From positions 62,001 to 126,000 of the forward strand of contig JAKLKU010000001.1 of the NCBI GenBank assembly GCA_023150475.1: a stretch of 64,000 nucleotides of DNA, read 5' to 3'. This DNA is from Planctomycetota bacterium (lineage in GTDB: Bacteria; Planctomycetota; UBA1135; GCA-002686595). The notes below the pieces were generated by a model. It was not told the origin of the DNA, did not search any database, and was given only the letters and a program-made list of their open reading frames with translations. Below, in pieces: positions 7,769-14,996 of this stretch. The position numbers and the translations under genes were made by a program. Position 1 is the first letter of the stretch; each line of letters starts with the position of its first letter.

Positions 7769-9982
7769 ATGGACCCCTTCGATCGAGAGGCGGCGCGGCC
7801 GCACGGACTGCTCGGCGTCGGCGCGCTCGACACGTTGCCGCTCGAGCGCGGGCTCGGCGTCGAACGCGTCGAGATCGTGCGCACGCAACTGCACGCGTCG
7901 AGCGTCGAACGCGTGCGGCCGACGTTGGTCGGACGAGGCGCTCCCGATCCACGCCTCGCACAAGTGACCGAGCCCGAGGGCCTCGCGCCGGACGAGCGCG
8001 TGTCGCTCCCCGTCGACTTCGAATACGACGGCGCGACGCTGCGCGCGCAGGTGCGCTTCCCGCTCGGCACGACGTTCTACGGCGGCGGGCTCGCAGCCGG
8101 GCCGCTCGCGCTGAACGGCCGAACGCGCGTGTTCTGGAACACCGACGCGTGGCGCTACGGCGAAGAGTCCCCCGCGCTCTATTCGTCGCATCCGCTGGTC
8201 TTCGCGCTGCTCCCCGACGGTCGCGTGCGTGTCGTGATCGCCGACTCGATCCGGCTCGGCTCGCTCGCGTGCGGGTCCGACGGCATCGAGTTCGCGTTCG
8301 AAGGCGAGAGCTTCGATCTGTGGCTCGTGCTCGCGCCGACTCCGGACGACGCGTGCGCCGTGATCGCGGAGCTCGTCGGACGCATGCCCATGCCGCCGCT
8401 CTGGGCGCTCGGTTACCACCAGTGCCGTTGGTCGTACATGACCGCGGACGAAGTGCTGGCGCTCGCGCGTGAGTTCCGCGCCCGCAAGATCCCGTGCGAC
8501 GCCGTGTGGCTCGACATCGACCACATGGACCGCCGGCGCGCGTTCACGTGGGACTCGCGCGCTTTCCCCGATCCTGCAGCGTTGTGCTCAGAACTCGCCG
8601 CGCACGGTTTCCGCACCGTCGCGATCCTCGACCCCGGCCTCGCCGCGGATCCAGGCTACGCGCCGACGGCGGCTGCGCTCGACAAGAAGCACCTCGTGCT
8701 CGGCGCCGACAAGAAGACGCCCGCGGTCGGCCGCGTGTGGCCGGGACTCTGCCACTTCCCCGACTTCACGCGCGAGCCGGTGCGCCGTTGGTGGGGCGAA
8801 CTCGCGGCGCGTTTCGCGTCCGTCGGCCTCGCCGGTCTCTGGGTCGACATGAACGAACCTGCGGTCTTCCGCGCGCCCTCGAAGACGCTCGACCTCGACG
8901 CGCGGCACAAGGGGCTCGGCGGCGGCACGCACCGGCGCTTCCACAACCTCTACGGCCACTTGATGGCTCGTGCGACCCGCGAAGGTCTCGAGCGGGCGCG
9001 TCCGAAGGAGCGCGCGTTCGTGCTGACGCGCTCGGCGCACCTCGCGACGGCGAGCGTCGCGGCGCAGTGGACCGGCGACAACCAAGCGAGCTGGCGCGAC
9101 CTCGCGTGGTCGATCCCGATGACGCTGAGCCTCGGCCTGTGCGGTCAACCGTTCGCCGGTCCGGACCTCGGAGGTTTCGACGGGGATCCGTCGGGCGAGC
9201 TCTTCGCTCGATGGTTCGAACTCGGCGCCTACTTGCCGTTCGCCCGCGGCCACTCGGAGCAGTCCGCGTGCCGCAAGGAGCCGTGGAGCTTCGGCCCCGA
9301 AGTCGAAGCGCTCGTGCGCCGTGCGTCGTTCGGTCGCATGGCGCTCCTGCCGTATCTCTACACGCTGTTCGCCGACGCTCACGAACGTGGCGCGCCGATC
9401 GTGCGGCCGGCGTTCTTCGCGGACCCGACCGACGAACGGCTGCGCACGTGCGACGACCAGTTCTTGCTCGGCGACGCGCTGCTCGTCGCGCCGGTGCTGC
9501 GCGCGGGCGCGAGCCGCCGGCGCGTGCTCCTGCCGCGCGGCGCTCGGTGGTACCGCTTCGACGCGCGTGCCTCGGTCGAACGTGTGGACGAGCTCGACGT
9601 CGACGCGCCGCTCGGCAAGCCGCCGGTGTTCGCGCGCGCGGGCTCGGTGATCACGCTGTGCGCCGGCGGACTCTCGACCGACACGGCCTGGGCGAGCGAA
9701 CGAATGCTGTTCGCGTTCCCCGACGGCGAAGGTCGCGCGAGTGCGAGCCTCTACGAAGACGACTGCGCACGAGAGCCGCGCGCGCGGCGTTCGCGCGTCG
9801 ACGTCCGGCTCCAGGGCGCCGAACTCACTGTCGAAGTGCGCCACGAAGGCCGCTTCGCGCCGCTCTCGCGACCGTGGAAGCTCGCGGTCGCCGGCGCGCG
9901 CGAAACGCTCTTCGACGTGTCGACGCTCTTCGCCGCGAACGGCGGACGCATCCGCTTCGAGCTCCAGAAGGAGGCGCGATGA
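7769..9982 (+). CDS. GH31 alpha-glucosidase
   Basis: A 737-residue retaining alpha-glucosidase-family enzyme. The nucleophile motif WVDMNEP has its Asp at residue 360. The acid/base Asp is at 437 in TGDNQASW. The -1 subsite motif DIDHMD lies at ~249-254 (usual form DIDYMD), and RGHSEQSACRKEPW carries the conserved RxH and EPW. An N-terminal beta-sandwich (~30-200) and C-terminal beta domains (~560-737) complete the family layout. No signal peptide is seen. It follows the debranching-type gene by 48 bases and overlaps the selenoprotein gene by ATGA (9979-9982). It likely releases glucose from short alpha-glucosides brought in by the adjacent ABC importer. Confidence 0.93.
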   Translation: MDPFDREAARPHGLLGVGALDTLPLERGLGVERVEIVRTQLHASSVERVRPTLVGRGAPDPRLAQVTEPEGLAPDERVSLPVDFEYDGATLRAQVRFPLGTTFYGGGLAAGPLALNGRTRVFWNTDAWRYGEESPALYSSHPLVFALLPDGRVRVVIADSIRLGSLACGSDGIEFAFEGESFDLWLVLAPTPDDACAVIAELVGRMPMPPLWALGYHQCRWSYMTADEVLALAREFRARKIPCDAVWLDIDHMDRRRAFTWDSRAFPDPAALCSELAAHGFRTVAILDPGLAADPGYAPTAAALDKKHLVLGADKKTPAVGRVWPGLCHFPDFTREPVRRWWGELAARFASVGLAGLWVDMNEPAVFRAPSKTLDLDARHKGLGGGTHRRFHNLYGHLMARATREGLERARPKERAFVLTRSAHLATASVAAQWTGDNQASWRDLAWSIPMTLSLGLCGQPFAGPDLGGFDGDPSGELFARWFELGAYLPFARGHSEQSACRKEPWSFGPEVEALVRRASFGRMALLPYLYTLFADAHERGAPIVRPAFFADPTDERLRTCDDQFLLGDALLVAPVLRAGASRRRVLLPRGARWYRFDARASVERVDELDVDAPLGKPPVFARAGSVITLCAGGLSTDTAWASERMLFAFPDGEGRASASLYEDDCAREPRARRSRVDVRLQGAELTVEVRHEGRFAPLSRPWKLAVAGARETLFDVSTLFAANGGRIRFELQKEAR
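9970..9974 (+). promoter_or_regulatory. Shine-Dalgarno GGAGG for the selenoprotein gene
   Basis: GGAGG inside the last codons of the GH31 gene, 4 bases before the ATG at 9979. It supports this ATG as a genuine start overlapping the upstream stop. Confidence 0.6.
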
Positions 9983-10554
9983 CGACGCTCCGCCCCGGCG
10001 AGTTCGCGCCGTCGTTCGAGCTCGAACGCGCCGGCGGCGGCACGTTCGCCTCGCGCGCGCACCTCGGCCGGCGCTGGTTGCTCTCGTTCCACCGTTACGC
10101 GACGTGACCGACGTGCCAACTGACCGTGCGGCAGTTCGCCGCGCGCCACACGGAATGCGCCGCGGCGAGCCTCGAGATCGTGCGCGTCTTCCACTCGCCG
10201 GTCGAGGCACTCGCGCACTACGTCGAGGCCGAGCCGCGCGTGCCGTTCCCGGTGCTCGCCGATCCGACGCGGCGCGTGTACCGCGCGTTCGGCGTGCGCC
10301 GCGGGCTCGCCGCGCTGCTCCGACCGAGCGGTTGGCGCCGTGCACGCGAAGCGGCGCGTGCAGGCTTGCGGCCGCGCTGGCGCGACACGTTTGCGCACGG
10401 GATCTCGGGCTTCCCCGCGGACTTCCTGATCGGCGCGGACGGCCGGATCGAGCAGGCGCGCTACGGCGCGAACTTCACGGACTCGCTCACCGTCGACGAA
10501 GCACTGCGCTGGGCGCGCGGCGACGCGCGCGCCACTCGAGCGTCGAAACCCTGA
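9979..10554 (+). CDS. Probable selenoprotein: peroxiredoxin-like redoxin (AhpC/TSA fold) with Sec43-x-x-Cys46
   Basis: The frame starting at ATG 9979 reaches TGA at 10105-10107 (codon 43) and then continues open to a TGA at 10552-10554, giving 191 residues. Upstream is the thioredoxin-fold opening PGEFAPSFELERAGGG...LLSFHRYAT; downstream is PTCQLTVRQFAARH. In redoxin-domain proteins this place reads RYA-x-CPxC, so the TGA sits exactly at the first, peroxidatic-type Cys and makes a UPTC motif. The downstream part keeps the fold (FPVLADPTRRVYRAFGV, ISGFPADFLIGADGRI). A SECIS-like hairpin begins 10 bases after the TGA. Conventional gene calling would split it into a truncated N-terminal piece and a C-terminal piece starting at GTG 10126. 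Expected role: thiol-dependent peroxide or disulfide reduction. It overlaps GH31 by ATGA. Sec insertion needs selA/selB/selC/selD elsewhere in the genome, which cannot be seen here. Confidence 0.85.
10118..10136 (+). promoter_or_regulatory. Bacterial SECIS-like hairpin downstream of the in-frame TGA
   Basis: AACTG-A-CC-GTGC-GG-CAGTT can fold into a 7-bp stem (five pairs, a single bulged A at 10123, then two pairs) capped by the tetraloop GTGC, which contains a G-T step. It starts 10 bases after the TGA. The E. coli fdhF element has a comparable upper hairpin about 11 bases after its UGA, with one bulged base and a four-base GGUC loop recognised by SelB. The bulged base here is A rather than the classical U. 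The element lies wholly inside coding sequence, as bacterial SECIS elements do. Confidence 0.6.
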
Positions 10555-10619
10555 ACGCGCCGAGTGCGCTCGACGCGGTTCGCGTTGCGGACTCGGAGCG
10601 CACCCTCGGCATTCACGGG

Positions 10620-10673
10620 TTCGCCGGACGCATGCGGCTCGCCGAACGCATGCGGCTCGCCGGGCGCTCGCGA
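10620..10673. repeat. Imperfect 18-bp tandem repeat, three copies
   Basis: Units at 10620-10637, 10638-10655 and 10656-10673. The first two share CTCGCCG-RR-CGCATGCGG and the third is diverged (CTCGCCGGGCGCTCGCGA). They lie in the 180-base space between the selenoprotein gene and tRNA-His. No coding role is apparent. Confidence 0.5.
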
Positions 10674-10736
10674 CCCGGTCAGACGCGCGCGGCCCTGTCG
10701 GAGGCTCGCGGCATCGCGCGATCGCGCGGAGGAGAA

Positions 10737-10814
10737 TGGGGTGAGTGACGGGATTCGAACCCGCGACCCCGAGGACCACAACCTCGTGCTCTAACCAACT
10801 GAGCTACACCCACC
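10737..10814 (-). tRNA. tRNA-His (anticodon GTG), CCA encoded
   Basis: On the minus strand the acceptor GTGGGTG (10807-10813) pairs with CACTCAC (10741-10747) with one G-T wobble. The anticodon arm CGAGG-TTGTGGT-CCTCG has anticodon GTG, and the T-arm contains GGTTCGAATCC. Position 10814 supplies the histidine-specific G-1, opposite discriminator C73 (10740), and CCA is encoded at 10739-10737. All histidine identity elements are present. Confidence 0.97.
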
Positions 10815-10885
10815 GCGCAACGGACGCTCGCGCGGCCGTCCCTCGGTCGAAGGGGCGACCAGGATCGTGACGCGCCGCGTCCCTG

Positions 10886-11443
10886 TCAAGCGCGTCGGCG
10901 CCGTCCGCGCGCTCCGGTGGTCGGCGCGGGCCCGGCCGGCGCGGGCCCGGACGAAGCGGCGGGCTCGGTCGCGCCGCCACCGAACAGGCGGGCCCAGAAG
11001 CCCCGGCGCGCAGGCGCGGTCGACGCCGGCAGCGCCGCGGCCGCCTGAGCTTCGAGTTCGAGCACCTTCTGGCGCAGGAGCTCGTTGTCCCGCTGCAAAG
11101 CCCCCATCAACGCGGCAAGCCGCCGCTCGCGCGCTTGGCTCTGTTCGAGCCGCGCCTCGAGCCGATCGAGCCGCCGCTGCGCGCCGCGTTCGACGCGCAC
11201 GGTGACGTCGAGCTCGCCCGAGAGGATCCGCTGGCGTTCGCGTTCGAACTGCAGCAAGTCCTCGAGGTGCGCGAGGCGCTCGAGGTAGTTGCGCTCCCGC
11301 CGCCCCGGCCCGACCACACGCGGCGGCGCGGGGGTCAGCTCGAACGGGGCGAGCGCGTCGCTCGCGAGTCCTGGCGCTCCGACCGGGAGAGGGTCGGCCG
11401 ATGTCGGTTGCATCACGGAGATTCGCTTCCTCGCCTCACTCAT
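10886..11443 (-). CDS. Uncharacterised coiled-coil protein
   Basis: 185 residues, cytoplasmic by composition. Residues ~48-140 form one long charged helix with heptad spacing (RNYLERLAHLEDLLQFERERQRIL ... RLDRLEARLEQSQARERRLAALM), interpreted as a coiled coil. The N-terminal ~45 residues are Pro-rich. The C-terminal ~45 residues (after APARRGFWARLFGGG) are Ala/Pro/Gly-rich and end in a poly-Arg tail. The start is ATG 11443, divergent from the lipoprotein gene at 11540. I recognise no family; a structural or adaptor role is only a guess. Confidence 0.6.
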   Translation of the reverse strand: MSEARKRISVMQPTSADPLPVGAPGLASDALAPFELTPAPPRVVGPGRRERNYLERLAHLEDLLQFERERQRILSGELDVTVRVERGAQRRLDRLEARLEQSQARERRLAALMGALQRDNELLRQKVLELEAQAAAALPASTAPARRGFWARLFGGGATEPAASSGPAPAGPAPTTGARGRRRRA

Positions 11444-11539
11444 CGGCGGTCGGGTTACGTTCCTTGCCCGATGCCTGCAACTTTCCGCTCACGTGAAGGA
11501 AGCGACAGATTCGAGCGCGCGTTCTAGGCTCTGCGACGC

Positions 11540-12334
11540 ATGGCACGCCACTTCCGCATCGTCTCGTGCGCCGCTTCGACGGCGCTGCTGCTCGTCGGTT
11601 GCCAGAACGCGCGATTCGGCGCGGGCGCGAGCCTCGGCGTCCGAGAGCTCTCCGGCGCGATCGGCATCGACGACGCGAACGTGCGTGCACGCAACTCGGT
11701 CGAAGCGTTGGGCCTCGACGGCGAGGAGGCCGCGCTCGATGCGCGCGTCGACGTCGTCTTCGAGGAAGCGGCGCGCTCGCGGCTCGTGCTCAAGGGCTTC
11801 CAGTCGAATCATGACGGCAGCGGCGCGCTGGACGAAGAGTTCGCAAAAGGCCCGGTCGTGATCCCGACGGGCACGGTCGTCGACTCCGAGTTCGACGCGG
11901 GCGTCTACTCCGCGCTCTACACGTTCGATCTCGTCGGCGAGGACGAACTCGAAGCGGGACTCGGTTTCGGCGTCGCGTGGGTCGACCTCGAGGCCGGATT
12001 CACGTCGCGTGCGACCGGCGATCAGATCTTCACGGACGAGAGCGTGCCGGTTCCGCTGCTCGCCGCGCGTCTCGCTTGGCAGGGTGAGCGGTTCGGCGTC
12101 GGTTGCGAGCTCGCCGGCATCGACGTCGGCTACGCGGGCGACCACGCGACGTTCGTCGACTTCGACCTCGCCGCGCGTTGGCGCTTCTCCGGCAAACGCT
12201 TCGGCGACGCCGGCGAACTGGTTCTCGGTTGGCGCGAACTGTACGCAGGCGTCGACTACCAGGACGATCTCGAGGACGTCGACGCGTCGCTCTCGCTCGG
12301 CGGCCCCTACCTCGGGCTCTCCTACCGCTTCTGA
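11540..12334 (+). CDS. Lipoprotein/outer-membrane barrel-like protein, paralogue A
   Basis: 264 residues with a lipoprotein signal (hydrophobic ASTALLLVG then Cys21, lipobox LLVGC). The rest alternates short amphipathic beta strands (ALYTFDLVGEDELEAGLGFGVAWVDLEAGF, LGGPYLGLSYRF) and ends in a C-terminal Phe, a typical outer-membrane barrel signature. It shares a plan with the next gene (12601-13374): a VEALGLDG/VDALGIEK motif, an acidic SNHDGSG/STHDGDG loop and a GPW/GPYLGL...F ending. These are tandem paralogues. Function is unknown. The combination of a lipobox and a barrel-like body is unusual; one of the two signals may not be used. Confidence 0.65.
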   Translation: MARHFRIVSCAASTALLLVGCQNARFGAGASLGVRELSGAIGIDDANVRARNSVEALGLDGEEAALDARVDVVFEEAARSRLVLKGFQSNHDGSGALDEEFAKGPVVIPTGTVVDSEFDAGVYSALYTFDLVGEDELEAGLGFGVAWVDLEAGFTSRATGDQIFTDESVPVPLLAARLAWQGERFGVGCELAGIDVGYAGDHATFVDFDLAARWRFSGKRFGDAGELVLGWRELYAGVDYQDDLEDVDASLSLGGPYLGLSYRF

Positions 12335-12379
12335 GCGAGCGACCACCCAACGCGCGCCTCGACGGCGCGCCGACGCGGG

Positions 12380-12545
12380 GCTCGAGCGGAGCCCGGTGTG
12401 GCTCGAGCGGAGCTCTGTGTGGCTCGAGCGGAGCTCGGTGTGGCTCGAGCGGAGCTCTGTGTGGCTCGGACGCAGCGACGTGAAGGTCGAGCGCCACGAC
12501 GCAAGGATCGATCGGAGCGACGCGAAGGTTGAAGCGCAGCTCGAA
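12380..12545. repeat. 21-bp tandem repeat array between two paralogues
   Basis: Four near-identical 21-bp units at 12380-12400, 12401-12421, 12422-12442 and 12443-12463 (unit GCTCGAGCGGAGCTCTGTGTG with 1-3 changes), followed by progressively diverged units to about 12545. Each unit contains the palindrome CTCGAG. Because 21 is a multiple of 3, every frame across it encodes a heptad repeat on both strands, producing misleading long open frames. It lies in the 266-base space between the lipoprotein genes, so it may be a minisatellite or a regulatory/structural spacer. Confidence 0.85.
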
Positions 12546-12587
12546 ACTCGCTTCACTCGCAGCGAGTCGTCGTTCGAACAGTCCCAC

Positions 12588-12592
12588 GGAGG
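12588..12592 (+). promoter_or_regulatory. Shine-Dalgarno GGAGG fixing the start at 12601
   Basis: GGAGG ends 8 bases before ATG 12601. It selects this start over the in-frame upstream ATG at 12529, which lies inside the repeat-derived sequence. Confidence 0.7.
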
Positions 12593-12600
12593 TCGTGCCC

Positions 12601-13374
12601 ATGCAACGTCTCGTCACATGCGTCGCTCTGTCGTTCGTGCTCGGTGCTTGCAGCGCCCCGTCGGCGCGCGTGATCCCGCGCTTCGGTCAATTCGACGTCG
12701 GCGGCGACATCGGCGTACAACAAGGCACGAGCGTCTCCGCGCAAGCTTCGGTCGATGCGCTCGGCATCGAGAAGGACGATTCCGTGATCGGCGCGCGGAT
12801 CGACGCGCAGCTCGGCGGGCACTGGACGTTCAGCTTCCAGGACTCGACGCACGACGGTGACGGCGTCGCAGACGCGACGCTTTCGCAAGGCGGCATCACG
12901 ATCAACGTCGGCGACCCGGTGAGCTCCAAGCTCGACCTCGGGCTCTACCAAGCCGCCGTGACGTGGGATCTGCTGCCGACCGACACGGTCGAGCTCGGGC
13001 TCGGCCTCGGCGCGACCGGCATCGACATCCAAGCCGAGATCACCGAGACGGTCGGAGGCCAGTCGGTCGACACCGACGAGCTCGTCGCGATCCCGGTCGT
13101 CGCGGGCCGCTTCGGCGTCGCGCTCGGCCCCGTCGACGTCTCCGGTCTGCTCGGGTGGATCAGCGTCGACTACAGCGGTGACGAAGTGTCGTTCCTCGAC
13201 TTCGACGGCATGGCGAGCGTGCGCATCCTCGGCGACGCCGATCGGCTCGCCGGTTGGATCGCGGTCGGTTATCGCTACGTCGACACCGAGATCGCGTACG
13301 AGGACGGCGGAGACGCCGTCGACGCGCAGATCGACTTCTCGGGGCCGTGGATCGGCCTGATGTTCTCGTTCTGA
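12601..13374 (+). CDS. Lipoprotein/outer-membrane barrel-like protein, paralogue B
   Basis: 257 residues from ATG 12601. The lipoprotein signal is LVTCVALSFVLGAC with Cys16. The body is beta-strand rich (VTWDLLPTDTVELGLGLGATGIDIQAEI, GWIAVGYRYVDTEIAYEDG) and ends with GLMFSF. The strand order, the acidic DSTHDGDGVAD loop (possible Ca2+ site) and the C-terminal Phe are shared with the preceding gene, so the pair arose by duplication. Function is unknown; an envelope location is likely. Confidence 0.7.
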   Translation: MQRLVTCVALSFVLGACSAPSARVIPRFGQFDVGGDIGVQQGTSVSAQASVDALGIEKDDSVIGARIDAQLGGHWTFSFQDSTHDGDGVADATLSQGGITINVGDPVSSKLDLGLYQAAVTWDLLPTDTVELGLGLGATGIDIQAEITETVGGQSVDTDELVAIPVVAGRFGVALGPVDVSGLLGWISVDYSGDEVSFLDFDGMASVRILGDADRLAGWIAVGYRYVDTEIAYEDGGDAVDAQIDFSGPWIGLMFSF

Positions 13375-13444
13375 GCCTCCGTACGCCGCGCTGGTTCGCG
13401 GCGAGCGTCGTGCGCGTCGCGCGCCGCCGTTACGATCGGCGCGA

Positions 13445-14959
13445 ATGCCGGCGCGCGCCGAGCCCCGTTGTGCCGTCGAAGGCAACGTCGCGACCACGAC
13501 GTCGATCGTGCTCGTCGCAGCGGCGGGCACCAGCGCCGTCGCGTACGCGCTCGCTCCACACGGCATGGCGCTCGCGACGACGGCGGCGCACTTGTTCACG
13601 GCAGCGGAAGGGCTGCGTGCCGGCGAAGGCCTGATGCAAAGCCGCGGCGAAGCGTTCGTCATGTGGCCGCCGCTCATGCCGTGTCTGCTCGCGCTCGGCA
13701 AGAGCATCGGGCTCGGTTATCCGGAGGCGGCGCGCGTGCTCGGACTCGCGGCGCACTTCGCGATCCTCGTGTTCGCCGGGCTGCTGGTCTGGCGCGTCGG
13801 GCGCTCGACGCTCGCCGCGGTGGGCACGACGGTGTGGCTCGCCGTCACGGCGAAGCTCTTCGCGAACTCGATGATCGTCCGCACCGACGCGTTGTTCCTC
13901 GCGCTCGCGCTCGGCACCGTGTGGCTGCTCGTGCGCTACGTCGACGCTCCGACGCGTGGGCGTTGCCTCGCGACGTTCGCGGCGGGCGCGCTTGCCTGCC
14001 AACAGCGTTATCCGGGCCTCGCGTTGGTCGCGGCGTGCGCGGCCGTCGTCGCGCTGTGGCCTCGCGACGTCCCGACGCCGCGGCGGCTGTTGCGCGCCGT
14101 GGTGGGCGCCGGCGCGGCGGTCGCGCCGCTGCTGGCGCGCATGCTGCACAACCGCTGGAGCCAAGGTTCCTGGGGCAACCTCGGCGTCGAAGCGCAACGC
14201 GGCGTGTGGGACAACGTCGCCGACGCGCTCGCAACGTTGGCGAGCTACCTCGCAGCGGGCGCGGAGCGCTCGCCGCTCGGACGCGCGCAGATCGCCGTCG
14301 CGCTCGCGCTGCTCGGTTGTGCGACGCTGCGCCTCGCGAGGGTGGAGCAGCGCGCACGGACCGCAGCGTTCTTCGCGTTCGTGCCGGCGTACTTCGCGAT
14401 GGTGATCGCCGCGACGTCGCGCTCCGAGCTCGATCCGATCGGGACGCGCTACATGCTGCCGCTCGTGCCGTTCCTGTTCGGCGGCGTCTGGCTCGGCGCG
14501 CTCGAACTGGACCGGCGCCTCGCGGCGAGGAGCCGCACGATGCGACTCGCAGCGCTGACCGTCGTCTGGGCCTGTCTGGGCGCGCACGTGGCGAGCGCGG
14601 CGACGGCGACCTTCGCTCACGTGCGCAGCGCACGCGAACGGGGCCTCGGCACCTACTCGGTGCCGCGGTTCGCGCGCTCCGAGCTGCGGCGCTTCCTCGC
14701 CGAACGTCCGCTCGAAGGCGAAGTCCTCTCGAACACACCGGAGTTCGTCATCCTCGCGGCCGGCCGACGCGCGCGTTACCTACCGGCGGAGGATCCGCGC
14801 GACGAGTTGCTCCGCGCACCGCTCGGCGCGTGGGTCGTGTGGGTCCGCTACACGCTCGACGCGACCGAGCCACCGTCGCTCGCCGGCACAGGTCGCGCGC
14901 TCGAGCCGCTCGCGGTCGTCGCGGACGGCGCGGTGTTCCGCTTGGTCGCCGCCGACTGA
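13445..14959 (+). CDS. Multi-spanning membrane glycosyltransferase (GT39/PMT-like, C-superfamily)
   Basis: 504 residues with about 9-11 hydrophobic segments spread from residue ~22 to ~390 and a soluble C-terminal domain (~395-504). The arrangement, with a charged first loop (GEGLMQSRGEAFVMWPP) and the segment NSMIVRTDALFLALALGTVWLL, resembles dolichyl/polyprenyl-phosphate-sugar-dependent glycosyltransferases of the PMT_2 type. Such enzymes use polyprenyl-phosphate sugars in the periplasm. The next gene encodes a polyprenyl-phosphate glycosyltransferase that could supply the donor, which supports the assignment. The acceptor is unknown. Confidence 0.6.
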   Translation: MPARAEPRCAVEGNVATTTSIVLVAAAGTSAVAYALAPHGMALATTAAHLFTAAEGLRAGEGLMQSRGEAFVMWPPLMPCLLALGKSIGLGYPEAARVLGLAAHFAILVFAGLLVWRVGRSTLAAVGTTVWLAVTAKLFANSMIVRTDALFLALALGTVWLLVRYVDAPTRGRCLATFAAGALACQQRYPGLALVAACAAVVALWPRDVPTPRRLLRAVVGAGAAVAPLLARMLHNRWSQGSWGNLGVEAQRGVWDNVADALATLASYLAAGAERSPLGRAQIAVALALLGCATLRLARVEQRARTAAFFAFVPAYFAMVIAATSRSELDPIGTRYMLPLVPFLFGGVWLGALELDRRLAARSRTMRLAALTVVWACLGAHVASAATATFAHVRSARERGLGTYSVPRFARSELRRFLAERPLEGEVLSNTPEFVILAAGRRARYLPAEDPRDELLRAPLGAWVVWVRYTLDATEPPSLAGTGRALEPLAVVADGAVFRLVAAD

Positions 14960-14996
14960 ACTGCGCGGTTCGCGCGTCGAGTATCATCGCCCGCGC

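Noticed and set aside
5012-8524. 1170-residue minus-strand frame opposite the glucosidase genes
   Set aside because: Composition is Arg/Glu-rich with no recognisable domain. Long antisense frames are expected at this G+C content with GC-rich third positions.
10105-10107. TGA as an ordinary nonsense mutation (pseudogene)
   Set aside because: The codon falls exactly on the catalytic Cys, the downstream frame is intact for 148 codons, and a SECIS-like hairpin follows. Pseudogene remains the fallback if Sec machinery is absent.
10126-10554. Separate small gene starting at GTG 10126
   Set aside because: It would begin inside the redoxin motif, with no Shine-Dalgarno, and lack the N-terminal half of a thioredoxin fold. 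Reading through the TGA explains both halves.
10715-10728. Palindrome CGCGCGATCGCGCG downstream of tRNA-His
   Set aside because: Considered as a terminator, but no T-run follows on the minus strand and such GC palindromes are common at this base composition.
12380-12545. CRISPR-like array
   Set aside because: The 21-bp units are contiguous with no unique spacers and decay on one side; it is a simple tandem repeat.
11489-12556. 355-residue minus-strand frame with SHTELRS heptads
   Set aside because: The heptads come from the 21-bp DNA repeat and the rest is antisense to a lipoprotein gene.
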